A stretch of 64,000 nucleotides of DNA from Candidatus Terasakiella magnetica (GCF_900093605.1 NZ_FLYE01000045.1:124001-188000); one strand, 5' to 3'. Numbered from the stretch's first letter, positions 54,022-63,106 are shown. The notes: generated by a model not told the origin, from the sequence alone. A program made the numbers and translations.

Positions 54022-54510
54022 TTATTCAACGTCTGCTGCAACTTGCATCTTAATGATGGCATCGGGGTCTTCAACAGAGCCGTTATCAAACGGGCTGCCT
54101 TTTTTAATGGCATGAACATGTTCCATACCATCAATGATCTGGCCCCAAAATGTATATTGGTTATCCAGATGCGGTGCGCGATCAAAACACAGGAAGAACT
54201 GGCTGTCCGCACTGTTTGGATCAGCCGAGCGTGCCATAGAGCAAGAGCCCTCAATATGGGGTTCAGCAGAAAATTCAGCATCGATATTTTTACCAGAGCC
54301 ACCAAAGCCCGTGCCGCTTGGGTCACCGGATTGGGCCATGAAACCGTCGATGACACGGTGGAAAACGATCCCGTCGTAAAAACCCTCACGTGCGAGCTCT
54401 TTAATGCGTGCGCAGTGGTTTGGGGCAAGGTCGGGGCGCAATTCAACAGTTACGCGACCATCTTTGAGGTCCAGATACAATGTGTTTTCGGGATCTTTAA
54501 TATCGACCAT
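54022..54510 (-). CDS. Cytoplasmic cyclophilin-type peptidyl-prolyl isomerase
   Basis: 162 residues, no signal peptide. Motifs FYDGIVFHRVIDGFMAQSGDPSGTG, SADSQFFLCF and YTFWGQIIDGM. Very close in sequence to the exported cyclophilin encoded right behind it, so the pair looks like a tandem duplication in which one copy gained or kept a signal peptide. Confidence 0.95.
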   Translation of the reverse strand: MVDIKDPENTLYLDLKDGRVTVELRPDLAPNHCARIKELAREGFYDGIVFHRVIDGFMAQSGDPSGTGFGGSGKNIDAEFSAEPHIEGSCSMARSADPNSADSQFFLCFDRAPHLDNQYTFWGQIIDGMEHVHAIKKGSPFDNGSVEDPDAIIKMQVAADVE

Positions 54511-54587
54511 TTTAGCTGCCTTATTTGTTCAGTAATCAAAAGAGGCCAGCAGATTACCATAAAATGCATAAGGAAAAAGGGGAATTT

Positions 54588-55136
54588 CTAGGCAACAAAG
54601 TCCATTTGTGTCTCAAAACTGTTTAACACGCCCAGAATACGGTCAATTTGTTGGAGGACTTTTGGGTTATCTGAAGGATAACGTCTTTCAAAATTATACT
54701 TATCTTCCCATTCTTGAATAAAGTCGCGCGGGCGATCAGGATCGGAGCGTTCTCCGGTCAAGGCACCAACGGTGTTTTCAAATTTAGGGTGAAGTTCCGG
54801 CTGAAAGGCCATCATGGAATATTCATCATAGCTGAGGGAGCCATCAATATAGAGATCAAGGCTGAAATCAACCATTTCGCGCGGGGTGATGTTGCGAATG
54901 TCAAAGTCTTCGCCGTCATCAGGCTGGGAGAGATTATCAAGGTCAATCTCAATCCCCTGAAATTCAACAATGTCTTTGGGGGCGTAGCGTTGTTGAGCTT
55001 GGCTCAGGCGTTGTTGTTCTTCCTGACTTGGCGCAGGGGTGACAAGGGCGTTTGGGTTGATGGAATCTGTACGTTGACGAGACAGGTTTTCCTGTTCGTT
55101 TAATAAAACCTGAGAAAGGCTTGCATCAATATGCAT
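54588..55136 (-). CDS. Hypothetical acidic protein
   Basis: 182 residues, soluble, acidic, Gln-rich at the start (QEEQQRLSQAQQRY). A conserved-looking core reads NITPREMVDFSLDLYIDGSLSYDEYSMMAFQPEL, followed by a C-terminal helix KVLQQIDRILGVLNSF. No family is recognised. It lies between the cyclophilins and a diguanylate cyclase on the same strand; spacing is loose, so an operon is uncertain. Confidence 0.65.
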   Translation of the reverse strand: MHIDASLSQVLLNEQENLSRQRTDSINPNALVTPAPSQEEQQRLSQAQQRYAPKDIVEFQGIEIDLDNLSQPDDGEDFDIRNITPREMVDFSLDLYIDGSLSYDEYSMMAFQPELHPKFENTVGALTGERSDPDRPRDFIQEWEDKYNFERRYPSDNPKVLQQIDRILGVLNSFETQMDFVA

Positions 55137-55178
55137 GACACAAACCTTTCACAAGACCATATTCACAAGGGGCCTGCG

Positions 55179-55883
55179 TTATTCCGCAGCGTTCAACGTA
55201 CATTTATCCGGTTTCTTTACATTTCTGATTTTTTTCGTGGCATACATGGCCTCATCGGCCGCATTCATCAGGCCTTTTGGTTTTGAAAGACTGTCATAAA
55301 ATTGAATGCCCATACTGGCTTTTAGGTTGATGACATGTTCTTGCCAGCGAAAACTGATTGAATTAAGCTCAGTGGTGATCTTTTCGATGCATTTTTGACC
55401 ATCACCCCAAGAGGTACGTACAAGCAAAATTGCAAACTCATCCCCGCCAAGACGTGCAATATAATCTGTCTCGCGTGTCATGCGCTCCATAATGCGCGAC
55501 ACATGGGCAAGCACTTCATCGCCACAGGCATGACCGTAGGTATCATTAATCTCTTTAAAATCATCAAGATCAATATAGGCCAGAATACCTGTTTCTTTAA
55601 AACGGCGCGCACTGGCTAACACCCGGTGAAGCTCTGCCTGAAAACCCCGCCTGTTTAACAGACCTGTGAGGCAATCGGTCATGGCGAGACGATCAAGATA
55701 GGTAATTTGGTCGTTTTGCTGGTTAAGCGTACCTTCAAGCTTGTAAGCAAGCCTGAGGGCTTCATGTAAAGCTTCTTCACGCTCACTGGCTGATGCACGC
55801 CCCTCAAGACAGCTTGCCAATTTACAGATACCACCAACAAGTTCACATGCATGAGTATCGTTTTGTTTTGTATTATCAAGCAT
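55179..55883 (-). CDS. Diguanylate cyclase (GGDEF domain)
   Basis: 234 residues. A helical N-terminal part (1-70) contains three cysteines within the first 30 residues. A GGDEF domain follows (DRLAMTDCLTGLLNRRGFQ to the end). The active-site GGDEF is intact in ARLGGDEFAILL, and the inhibitory I-site RxxD is present as RETD five residues before it, so it should make c-di-GMP with product feedback. No membrane segment. Divergent from eipB. Confidence 0.93.
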   Translation of the reverse strand: MLDNTKQNDTHACELVGGICKLASCLEGRASASEREEALHEALRLAYKLEGTLNQQNDQITYLDRLAMTDCLTGLLNRRGFQAELHRVLASARRFKETGILAYIDLDDFKEINDTYGHACGDEVLAHVSRIMERMTRETDYIARLGGDEFAILLVRTSWGDGQKCIEKITTELNSISFRWQEHVINLKASMGIQFYDSLSKPKGLMNAADEAMYATKKIRNVKKPDKCTLNAAE

Positions 55884-56005
55884 TTATGGTCTCCGCCTTT
55901 TTATTGTTTTTCCTGAAAGCATCGATAGTTCAAAGATTATCGCAAAAGATATGCCAGTTATGGATTGGCAGTTTTAAAGCAATTTCTAGTTTCATAAGGG
56001 GCGTT

Positions 56006-56043
56006 GACTAGGCAAAAAATGCCGTGACTAGGCAAAAACGTCC
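56006..56043 (+). promoter_or_regulatory. Tandem copies of an 18-bp motif upstream of eipB
   Basis: GACTAGGCAAAAAATGCC (56006-56023) and GACTAGGCAAAAACGTCC (56026-56043) repeat with a 20-base period, about two helical turns, 22 bases before the eipB ATG. The first copy contains the palindrome GGCA-N5-TGCC. A third copy lies before the ROK kinase gene. Confidence 0.6.
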
Positions 56044-56064
56044 TATTATGTCTATAGTGGACTT

Positions 56065-56868
56065 ATGAAAAAAAATAAGACCATTCTCTCAGTGCTTTTC
56101 TCACTGCTTGCTTTTCCTCTTTGTGCAGGGGAGGTGGAATTGCGCTCCCATGATGCCCTTTATGCCATGAAGCAGGTGCGCCAGCAGGGGCAAAACTGGT
56201 CAATGTTGGAGCGTGCAGACGGTGTATTGCGCTATAAATTTCGCAATACATGTGAGGGCTGGGCGGTGGAACACCACAGCGCCATGCATATGGATTATGA
56301 AAATAACCAACAGGCTCAGATGACATGGAGTTACGCGAGCTGGGAAAGCCATGATGGTAAACGCTTGCGCTTTAGAAGCCGGATGAAACGCAACGGCGTG
56401 ATTAATGAAAACCATAAAGGCGAAGCGCGCATTGAAAGTGATAAATCAGTTGCGATTTATGCCGAGCCCAATGGACGGCGCGAAGTGATGCCCAGTGGTG
56501 TTTTATTTCCCACCTCGCATTTGCTTTATTCCCTAAAACAAGCCCAAGCAGGCGAAACAGTTTTTTCTACGCCCTATTTTGATGGCAGTGGCGAGGTGGC
56601 CGATTATGACGTGGATACGGTAATGACGCGTTATAAGGGAAAGCCTTTATTGCAGGTGGAAGATCAAAAGCTTGAGAAACTACCCGCATGGGATATGCAG
56701 CTGGCGTTTCACCTTCCTCAAAGCCAAAGCAGCGTTGCAGAGATGGAGATCAGCGCACGGTATCGCCTTGATGGGGTTTCAACACGGCTGATACAGGATT
56801 ATGGGGATTTCGTATTGGAGGGAAAGCTTGTTGAGCTTACTTATATGGATGAGCCTGTGTGTGACTAA
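56065..56868 (+). CDS. eipB: EipB family (DUF1849) cell-envelope protein
   Basis: 267 residues with a signal peptide (TILSVLFSLLAFPLCAG). EipB proteins are periplasmic 14-strand barrel-like proteins needed for envelope integrity in Brucella and relatives. Family marks: VELRSHDALYAM, FRNTCEGWAVEHH with the first conserved Cys, SGVLFPTSHLLY, and a C-terminal DEPVCD with the second Cys, expected to form the conserved disulfide. Two copies of an 18-bp motif lie just upstream. Confidence 0.92.
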   Translation: MKKNKTILSVLFSLLAFPLCAGEVELRSHDALYAMKQVRQQGQNWSMLERADGVLRYKFRNTCEGWAVEHHSAMHMDYENNQQAQMTWSYASWESHDGKRLRFRSRMKRNGVINENHKGEARIESDKSVAIYAEPNGRREVMPSGVLFPTSHLLYSLKQAQAGETVFSTPYFDGSGEVADYDVDTVMTRYKGKPLLQVEDQKLEKLPAWDMQLAFHLPQSQSSVAEMEISARYRLDGVSTRLIQDYGDFVLEGKLVELTYMDEPVCD

Positions 56869-56871
56869 GCT

Positions 56872-58149
56872 TTATAATAAGCGACCTTTAATAATGGCCT
56901 CACCGCCATATTTTCTGCGAATTTCTTCAATGGCTTTTGCGGAGCGTTGATCTTTTTGCTCTTGTGCCATTTCAAACAGGTCCGGTGCATCCGGTTCAAT
57001 CTGATGGACATCTTCCAACATGGAAAAACCCGTGCCGATCAGGCGATAACTGCGCCCATCACAAAGCGGTTTAAGTAACTCAATGGAACATCGATATAGC
57101 TCGTCACCAGATTGGGTGGGGCGGGGAAGTTGGCGCGAGCGTGAAATATTGCGAAAGCCTGTGGTCTTGAGCTTCAGGGTGACGGTGCGCCCTGCCAGTT
57201 CTGCCTTTTTCATACGCCCTGAAATCTTTTGGCAGATGGGATAAAGCACTTCTTTAAGGTCCTCAAAACCATGCAGGTTTTCATCCAATGTATGTTCGTT
57301 TGAAATGCTTTTTGTTTCAGATTCAGGGGTGACTTTACGCTCATCTTCAGCCCGGCAAAAATGATAAAGCTTCGCCCCAATTGCCCCATATTCACGCATC
57401 AAATCAATCTTTTTATAGGGTAGCAATTGCCCGATGGTGGCAATGCCGTCAGAGGCCAATTTCTTTTCCATGGCAGCACCCACACCAAAGATCATTTTTA
57501 CCGGCTTATCTGCCAGATAGTCTTTGGCCTCAGCGCGGCCCAAAATGGCAAAACCCTTGGGTTTATCAAGGTCAGAGGCGAGCTTTGCCATAGATTTATT
57601 ATAGCTTAGCCCCACAGAAGCAGTGATGCCGATTTCTTCTTCAATGCGTTTAATCAGGCGCACAAGGGTGCGCGCGGGGCTGCCACCATGAAGGGCCTCA
57701 GTTCCGCTGAGGTCTAAAAAAGCCTCATCAATAGAAAGCGGCTCCACCAAGGGGGTGGCTTCAAACATGAGGTTGCGCACGGCACGTCCAACCTCGCCAT
57801 ATTTATCTTTAGAAGGCGGTACAACCACGAGGTCTGGGCATAGCCTTAAAGCCCGTGTCATGGGCATGGCAGAACGAATGCCGTAAATGCGCGCAATATA
57901 ACAGGCCGCTGCCACAACGCCGCGATGGCGCCCGCCAACAACAACGGGTTTATCTTTTATTTTGGGATTGTCGCGTTTTTCAACGGTGGCGAAAAAGGAG
58001 TCACAATCAATATGAGCGATGTGAAGCTCGTTCAGTTCTGGATGAGACAACAGGCGCACGGAGCCACATTTGGGGCAGCGTTGGCTTTCTGGTCGATCAT
58101 CAAAACTATGTGCGCAATCGCGACAAAGGGTAGGAAGGGTCTCGCTCAT
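56872..58149 (-). CDS. dinB: DNA polymerase IV
   Basis: About 425 residues from the ATG at 58149; 58161 is also possible. Y-family translesion polymerase. The N-terminus carries a zinc-finger-like CRDCAHSF...CPKCG extension typical of alphaproteobacterial DinB. Catalytic residues are in HIDCDSFFATVE and SIDEAFLDLSG. A little-finger domain with VTLKLKTTGFRNISRSRQ follows. No clear beta-clamp QLxLF pentapeptide was found at the very C-terminus. The gene converges on eipB with a four-base gap. Confidence 0.93.
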   Translation of the reverse strand: MSETLPTLCRDCAHSFDDRPESQRCPKCGSVRLLSHPELNELHIAHIDCDSFFATVEKRDNPKIKDKPVVVGGRHRGVVAAACYIARIYGIRSAMPMTRALRLCPDLVVVPPSKDKYGEVGRAVRNLMFEATPLVEPLSIDEAFLDLSGTEALHGGSPARTLVRLIKRIEEEIGITASVGLSYNKSMAKLASDLDKPKGFAILGRAEAKDYLADKPVKMIFGVGAAMEKKLASDGIATIGQLLPYKKIDLMREYGAIGAKLYHFCRAEDERKVTPESETKSISNEHTLDENLHGFEDLKEVLYPICQKISGRMKKAELAGRTVTLKLKTTGFRNISRSRQLPRPTQSGDELYRCSIELLKPLCDGRSYRLIGTGFSMLEDVHQIEPDAPDLFEMAQEQKDQRSAKAIEEIRRKYGGEAIIKGRLL

Positions 58150-58201
58150 GTGCGCCATCATAAGCTACATGAGCGAGAACAAAAAGAGAATATTTTAACT
58201 C

Positions 58202-58627
58202 TTACATCTGGGATTCAATAGAGTGGCCCGCTTCTTTCCAAGCTGGCATACCTGTGCGGAAATATTTGATGTTTGTATAGCCCCAACCAACAGCGCGCGT
58301 GCTTGCCGTATAAGAGCGCATGCAGCCTGTACCATAGCAATAAAACACAACGATTTGGTCTTGGTCGGCTAATAATTCAAAGGCATCTTTATTAAAAGCG
58401 CCCGCAATATTCATGCTTTCAGCGCCCGGGATATGGCCTTTGTTGAAATCTTCTTCCATACGAAGGTCAACAAAAAGTGCCTCTTGTTCATGAAGGGCTT
58501 TGGCTTTGGCAACATCAATGGTTTCTGCGCCTACAACAGCTTCAGGTGCCACATCGGCTGCACTTACAGGTGATGTTGAAAAGGCGATAAGTCCTGCAAT
58601 AAGAACAACGTATAAAGATTTAAGCAT
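58202..58627 (-). CDS. Exported rhodanese-like protein
   Basis: 141 residues with a signal peptide (SLYVVLIAGLIAFSTSPVSA). A single rhodanese domain: LFVDLRMEEDFNKGHIPGA, and the active-site loop with C97 in FYCYGTGC, including a second Cys at 102. It could bind persulfide in the periplasm. The substrate is not inferable. The gene follows the dinB start region divergently placed genes with no operon partner. Confidence 0.9.
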   Translation of the reverse strand: MLKSLYVVLIAGLIAFSTSPVSAADVAPEAVVGAETIDVAKAKALHEQEALFVDLRMEEDFNKGHIPGAESMNIAGAFNKDAFELLADQDQIVVFYCYGTGCMRSYTASTRAVGWGYTNIKYFRTGMPAWKEAGHSIESQM

Positions 58628-58696
58628 TTAGCGTTCCCCGTTAATTAAGTTTCGATAATGTTATTGTGTTTTATTTGGGAAGTCTATGTTTATCCC

Positions 58697-59590
58697 TTAA
58701 TCTTCTTCAGGCCAGAGCCAAGCTGCCCCGCGAACCCCGCTTGCATCCCCATGGGTTGCTTTTAAAAGTTGGGTGTCACATTCATTGCCAAAGACCCATT
58801 TTTGCCAGATTTTGGGAACAGTTTCATACCAGCGATCAATATTTGAAAGCCCCCCGCCCAATACAATGGCATCAGGGTCAAAAACATTGATGATACTGGC
58901 AAGTGCGCGGGCAAGGCGGTCTTCATAAACATGAAAGACAGGCTCGCTAATATCATGGGGCAGGCTTGAAATATCCTTGGCCTCAATGGCAGTGCCGCAG
59001 ATATTTTTAAAGGTGCGCTCTAACGCAGGGCCGCTTATGAAAGTTTCAATGCAGCCCTGAAGCCCACAATAACAATCCTCACCGGGCAACTCACCAGCTT
59101 GGGGCCAAGGTAGGGAATTATGCCCCCATTCACCCGTCACACCGTTGATGCCGTCAATGACCTGTTTATTAACAACAAGGCCCCCGTCTGTGCCTGTGCC
59201 AAGGATGACCCCAAAGACATTCTTATAATCTTGCGCCGCCCCATCGGTTGCTTCTGAAAGGGCAAAGCAATTGGCATCATTGCTCATGCGCACGTCACGG
59301 TCCAAAGCTTGGGAGAGGTCTTTTTGAAAAGGATGACCGATCAGCCAAATGGAATTGGCATTTTTAACCAGACCCGTTTTATGGGAAATCGTACCGGGGA
59401 TGCCGATGCCAAGGCTTCCTTTTTGTCCTGTTTCTTCTTCAGCAGACAGGACAAGGTCGCGAATCGAGGTGAGGGTTTTTTCATAATTTCCCTGTGGTGT
59501 GGGGATTCTTTTTCGTAAAAGCTCCTCACCAGAAGTGCCGAGACAAAGAATCTCTGTTTTCGTTCCACCAAGGTCGATTCCGATTCGCAT
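58697..59590 (-). CDS. ROK family sugar kinase (fructokinase/Mak-like)
   Basis: 297 residues from the ATG at 59590 (GGAAAA upstream). ROK features: IGIDLGGTKTE phosphate loop, GTGTDGG second phosphate motif, EWGHNSLPW sugar-site segment, and the zinc motif CYCGLQGCIETFISG. This resembles the E. coli fructokinase Mak or NagK. It phosphorylates a hexose or amino sugar with ATP. Upstream on its strand are promoter-like boxes and a copy of the 18-bp motif also found before eipB. Confidence 0.9.
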   Translation of the reverse strand: MRIGIDLGGTKTEILCLGTSGEELLRKRIPTPQGNYEKTLTSIRDLVLSAEEETGQKGSLGIGIPGTISHKTGLVKNANSIWLIGHPFQKDLSQALDRDVRMSNDANCFALSEATDGAAQDYKNVFGVILGTGTDGGLVVNKQVIDGINGVTGEWGHNSLPWPQAGELPGEDCYCGLQGCIETFISGPALERTFKNICGTAIEAKDISSLPHDISEPVFHVYEDRLARALASIINVFDPDAIVLGGGLSNIDRWYETVPKIWQKWVFGNECDTQLLKATHGDASGVRGAAWLWPEED

Positions 59591-59632
59591 AAGATTTTCC
59601 AATAAGTTACGAAGTGTTAATCTATTGCAGGC

Positions 59633-59659
59633 ATTGTATCACAAGATCGGATCTGTCAA
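59633..59659 (-). promoter_or_regulatory. Predicted promoter of the ROK kinase gene
   Basis: On the minus strand TTGACA (59659-59654) and TACAAT (59638-59633) are separated by 15 bases, shorter than the ideal 17. Confidence 0.45.
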
Positions 59660-59661
59660 TG

Positions 59662-59679
59662 GGCATTATTTGCCTAGTC
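59662..59679 (-). promoter_or_regulatory. 18-bp motif upstream of the ROK kinase promoter
   Basis: GACTAGGCAAATAATGCC on the minus strand matches the first eipB-upstream copy at 17 of 18 positions and keeps the GGCA-N5-TGCC palindrome. It ends two bases before the -35 box. Confidence 0.6.
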
Positions 59680-59779
59680 GATCAGGGCGAAACTCCTTTG
59701 CAGATCAAGGTGTTTAAAGTTAAAATGATATTTCGCTTCTTAAGTGGCGAAATAAAGTTAATTCAGGGAAGACTAACCA

Positions 59780-60544
59780 ATGACTGATCAGGTCGCGTCA
59801 AAAACAGGTATCACACAAGCAGGCATTTCCTGTGCGTTGGATCTTAAAGAAAAATATAAGTCCAATCAGCCGATTTGCGTGCCGGGTGAGAAAACAAAAA
59901 TCCTCATGCCTGAGAATCTTTTGAACATTAATCTCGACCTTGAATCTCTGGAAGATCCCATGCCGCTTTCCCTGATGGCAACGCGCGATCCAGAATCACC
60001 CATGTCTTTAGCTGCGGCTGCGCGTTTAAGCCCGCTGGCAGGTAAAAACAAATTTGTTGGTGAAGTCATGAATATCGTGGCTGATGCATCCAAACATGAA
60101 AATGTGACCAGTGCGATCAACATGCTGCATGAAAACGACTTCCACCCCAAAGCCATTGGTGAAGTTGTACGCCAGACAAACCGCGCGATTGTCCAAACAC
60201 GCAAACAGTTTTCTTCAGCGCTTCGCCAAAATCTTCATGCCCTGTTAGAAGGTGATATGGTGCCGCGCAATTTTGTAAAAGAATTCTTTGAATTGACGGA
60301 AAATGGCAACCTGCGCCACGATATTCGCAAGCGCCTTGTAACATCCATGCTGCTTTCCACAACAATTCGCCCTTCTATCAAGTTCCTCTTCCTTGAAAAC
60401 TTCGATCGTTTGCCAGAAGCGGTACGTATGACCATCATTAAAGATGTGCTCAACGCCCCTGAAAACCATCACACCGAAGTGATTAAAGAAGAACTGGCTT
60501 GGATCGTGAATAACGAAAAGGGCGGTACATTTAAGTACCACTAA
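59780..60544 (+). CDS. Hypothetical all-helical protein
   Basis: 254 residues, no signal peptide or membrane segment. After a loosely structured N-terminus (about 1-75) the protein is predicted all-alpha with repeating helix pairs, for example AIGEVVRQTNRAIVQTRKQFSSALRQ and NLRHDIRKRLVTSMLLSTTIRPSIKFLF. AGGGAAG precedes the ATG. No family is recognised. A strong terminator follows, so it is probably transcribed alone. Confidence 0.7.
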   Translation: MTDQVASKTGITQAGISCALDLKEKYKSNQPICVPGEKTKILMPENLLNINLDLESLEDPMPLSLMATRDPESPMSLAAAARLSPLAGKNKFVGEVMNIVADASKHENVTSAINMLHENDFHPKAIGEVVRQTNRAIVQTRKQFSSALRQNLHALLEGDMVPRNFVKEFFELTENGNLRHDIRKRLVTSMLLSTTIRPSIKFLFLENFDRLPEAVRMTIIKDVLNAPENHHTEVIKEELAWIVNNEKGGTFKYH

Positions 60545-60563
60545 GATTTTTTATCTATGTATT

Positions 60564-60602
60564 TAAACGACCTATCCTTACATTAAAGGGTAGGTCGTTT
60601 TA
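60564..60602 (+). terminator. Rho-independent terminator after the 254-residue gene
   Basis: AAACGACCTATCCTT and AAAGGGTAGGTCGTTT pair with one mismatch and end in TTTTAG, before the metallo-hydrolase gene. Confidence 0.85.
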
Positions 60603-60623
60603 GTTTGTATGAGTGTTTAAGTG

Positions 60624-61655
60624 ATGAGCGATAAGATTATCTATCCGTTTGATGCGGTCCCTGAGGGCGGAATGTCTGTAGAAGTGGCCCCCGGTGTTTA
60701 TTGGGTGCGCATGCCTTTACCGTTTAAGCTTAATCACATCAATCTTTGGGTTATTGATGATGGTGATGGCTGGACCATTGTGGATACGGGCATCAATTTG
60801 CCTGAAGTGCGCGAACGTTGGGAAAAACTCTTTAGTGGCCCTATGGGGGCAAAACCCATCAAGCGTATGATCGTAACCCATTTCCACCCCGACCATGTGG
60901 GGCTTGCAGGTTGGTTTGAAGAAGAGCATGACCTGCCCTTATGGATGACCTTGGGTGAATGGGGCATGGCGCGAAACCTCAAGCTGGAAACAACAGAGCG
61001 TTCAACCAAATATCTTGAAGGGTTTTATCGTCGCGCTGGCTTTGATCAGCCTTTAATGAATTTAATCCCTGAGCGTAGTGTTTCATACCCCTCGCGCATC
61101 ACGGTGCCACCAGCAGGTATTCGCCGTATCACAGATGGGGAGAAAATCCGCATTGGTGAGCATGATTGGCAAGTGATTGTCGGTACAGGCCATAGTCCTG
61201 AACATGCCTGTCTTTATTGTGAAGACCTTAATGTGATGATTTCAGGTGATCAGGTTTTACCGCGCATCAGCCCCAACATCAGCATTTGGCCGCAAGAACC
61301 TGATGCGGACCCGCTCACGCAGTTTTTAGAAAGCCTGAAACTGTTTGACCATTTGCCTGAGGATGTGTTGGTTCTGCCTTCGCATGATTGGCCGTTTCGC
61401 GGGTTACATCATCGTTTATCAGAGCTTGCCCATCATCATGATGAACGCCTTGATTACACCTATGGCCTTTGTGAGAAACCGGTTACGGCCTTGCAAGTTT
61501 TAAAGGGCTTATTTAGCCGAGAGCTGGATAGTCACCAGATTTTCTTTGCCATTGGCGAAAGCCTCGCCCATCTTCATCACCTTGTCGCCCAAGGGCGTTT
61601 GATCCGCGATGATGGTCTGGATGGGGTGAGTATGTTTAGGCAAAAGCCTGAGTAG
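60624..61655 (+). CDS. MBL-fold metallo-hydrolase
   Basis: About 343 residues from the ATG at 60624 (a GTG one codon earlier is possible). Metallo-beta-lactamase fold with the metal site THFHPDHVG, a later HSPEHACLYC (His ligand), and SGDQVLP (Asp ligand). The C-terminal third (about 250-343) is a helical domain with PSHDWPFRGLHHRL, supplying another His. This resembles glyoxalase II-like hydrolases acting on thioesters or similar; the substrate is unknown. It converges on the methyltransferase gene. Confidence 0.88.
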   Translation: MSDKIIYPFDAVPEGGMSVEVAPGVYWVRMPLPFKLNHINLWVIDDGDGWTIVDTGINLPEVRERWEKLFSGPMGAKPIKRMIVTHFHPDHVGLAGWFEEEHDLPLWMTLGEWGMARNLKLETTERSTKYLEGFYRRAGFDQPLMNLIPERSVSYPSRITVPPAGIRRITDGEKIRIGEHDWQVIVGTGHSPEHACLYCEDLNVMISGDQVLPRISPNISIWPQEPDADPLTQFLESLKLFDHLPEDVLVLPSHDWPFRGLHHRLSELAHHHDERLDYTYGLCEKPVTALQVLKGLFSRELDSHQIFFAIGESLAHLHHLVAQGRLIRDDGLDGVSMFRQKPE

Positions 61656-61660
61656 GACTT

Positions 61661-62515
61661 TTACTTGTTTGTTGCAGCACCAATGACATGGATCCAGCCG
61701 AGATAACCGTCTTCTGCGGCGCGTTGCCACAGCTCCATACCTTCGCGCGCATTGTCATAGGCTGTTTGGCCGATGCGTGGCAGGATTTCACTTTTTTTAC
61801 GCTCTAGCTGTTTTAATGCCCAGCCATAGGTGCGCGAAACATTTTCAGACCAGTCATCCCATTTTTCCACTTGGAAGTCAGCTTCTTTGAGTTTGACTTC
61901 ATATTCATATTTGGACCACATGGACGGCGTTTTAACACGCTTGAGAATTTTTTCGCGCAAGGCCGGCGGGGTGGAGCGACGAAGTGTAATCTCAGAAAAA
62001 GCCAATAGGCCAAAAGGTTCCAGCACACGGTGGGCTTCATTCAGCACGCGCATGCGATCACCAGCATGTAAGAAACTTTCCTGACTCCAGTAAACTTCAA
62101 AGCTGTTATTCTCATAAGGTAAATGGTGATAGTCGCATTTCTCAAAACGCACTTTATCATCAAGCCCTTCAGCTTTTGTCAGCTCAGCTGCACGATCAAG
62201 CTGGCGCGAAGAAATATTGGTGGCAAGTATAGAACAATCAAAACTGCGTGCCAGTTGGCGGGCCAATGTGCCAAAACCGCAACCAACCTCTAAAACCTTA
62301 CTTTCTTTATGAAGGGCAATGCCATCAATCATGGTGTCTTTGGCGCGTTGCATGGCTGTAGGCAGGGCCTCTTCCTGTGTTTTAAACAGGCCCAGGTGCA
62401 TGCTGCTTCCCCAGATGCTGCGATAAATTTCGTCTGCAGTACCGTCATAATAATCAACGGCCGCTTCAACAGCAGAAGTAATCTCAGAAGTGGTTGCCAA
62501 AGAAAGGTTGGTCAT
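61661..62515 (-). CDS. SAM-dependent methyltransferase (class I)
   Basis: About 284 residues from the ATG at 62515. SAM-binding motif I VLEVGCGFGTLARQLA is near residue 80, with post-motifs FEKCDYHHLPYENNSFEVYWSQESFLH and HRVLEPFGLLAFSE. An N-terminal stretch DYYDGTADEIYRSIWGSSMHLGLF is as in sarcosine/dimethylglycine and related small-molecule methyltransferases. A small-molecule acceptor is therefore more likely than a macromolecule. Confidence 0.88.
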   Translation of the reverse strand: MTNLSLATTSEITSAVEAAVDYYDGTADEIYRSIWGSSMHLGLFKTQEEALPTAMQRAKDTMIDGIALHKESKVLEVGCGFGTLARQLARSFDCSILATNISSRQLDRAAELTKAEGLDDKVRFEKCDYHHLPYENNSFEVYWSQESFLHAGDRMRVLNEAHRVLEPFGLLAFSEITLRRSTPPALREKILKRVKTPSMWSKYEYEVKLKEADFQVEKWDDWSENVSRTYGWALKQLERKKSEILPRIGQTAYDNAREGMELWQRAAEDGYLGWIHVIGAATNK

Positions 62516-62600
62516 GGAAAAGCCCAAAAAGAAGGTGTGTCTGGAATCAAACAGGCTGCCACAAAGGGCAGCCAGTCAGGAAAATATAGCTTAAATTAGA

Positions 62601-62924
62601 TTAAGCGCAAGCCGCTGTTTCATCATTTGCACAATATAGGTTGTACAATGTTTCAATCACAGTTGAGGCTTCTTCCCCTTTAAGGGAATAATAAATTGTC
62701 TGTGCATCCCGGCGCGTTTGCACCAGATTGTCACGGCGCAGGCGTGCAAGATGTTGGGATAAGGCAGACTGGCTCAAACCGATGATCTCTTCCAGCTCAC
62801 CAACCGATTTTTCATCGGTGGAGATTTGGCACAAGATCATAAGGCGGTGTTGATTGCTCATTGCCTTAAGGAGTGTGCTGGCACGACGTGCGTTTTCTTC
62901 GAGTTTTTGGAGTTCGATGTCCAT
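62601..62924 (-). CDS. ArsR-family regulator of the SqrR/BigR (persulfide-sensing) type
   Basis: 107 residues from the ATG at 62924. Winged helix: STLLKAMSNQHRLMILCQIS, then VGELEEIIGLSQSALSQHLARLRRDNLV, then wing TRRDAQTIYYSLKG. Cysteines fall where the SqrR/BigR/YgaV group places its redox pair: one in LMILC (about residue 32) and one in the last helix, LYNLYCAN (about 98). In that group the pair senses sulfane sulfur or oxidants. It is divergent from tusA, a sulfur-carrier gene, in keeping with a sulfur role. Confidence 0.85.
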   Translation of the reverse strand: MDIELQKLEENARRASTLLKAMSNQHRLMILCQISTDEKSVGELEEIIGLSQSALSQHLARLRRDNLVQTRRDAQTIYYSLKGEEASTVIETLYNLYCANDETAACA

Positions 62925-63083
62925 TGATCTATTCGCTGATTTATTATAATTAAGAACGCCTCTTATTTCGTTAGCCACGTATATAAGAAGATCGCATAAG
63001 CGGAATATAAGCATTTGTACAATTTTATTCCATATAAAAATGCAAATATTACGCAAAAAACTCGTATATGCTATATCTGTATC

Positions 63084-63106
63084 AAAGATAAATGTAATAT
63101 ATCTTT
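63084..63106. promoter_or_regulatory. Palindrome between the SqrR-like gene and tusA
   Basis: AAAGATA-N9-TATCTTT, perfect 7-bp arms, 57 bases before the tusA ATG. Candidate operator for the divergent regulator. The rest of the 238-base gap is A+T-rich without other clear signals. Confidence 0.4.
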
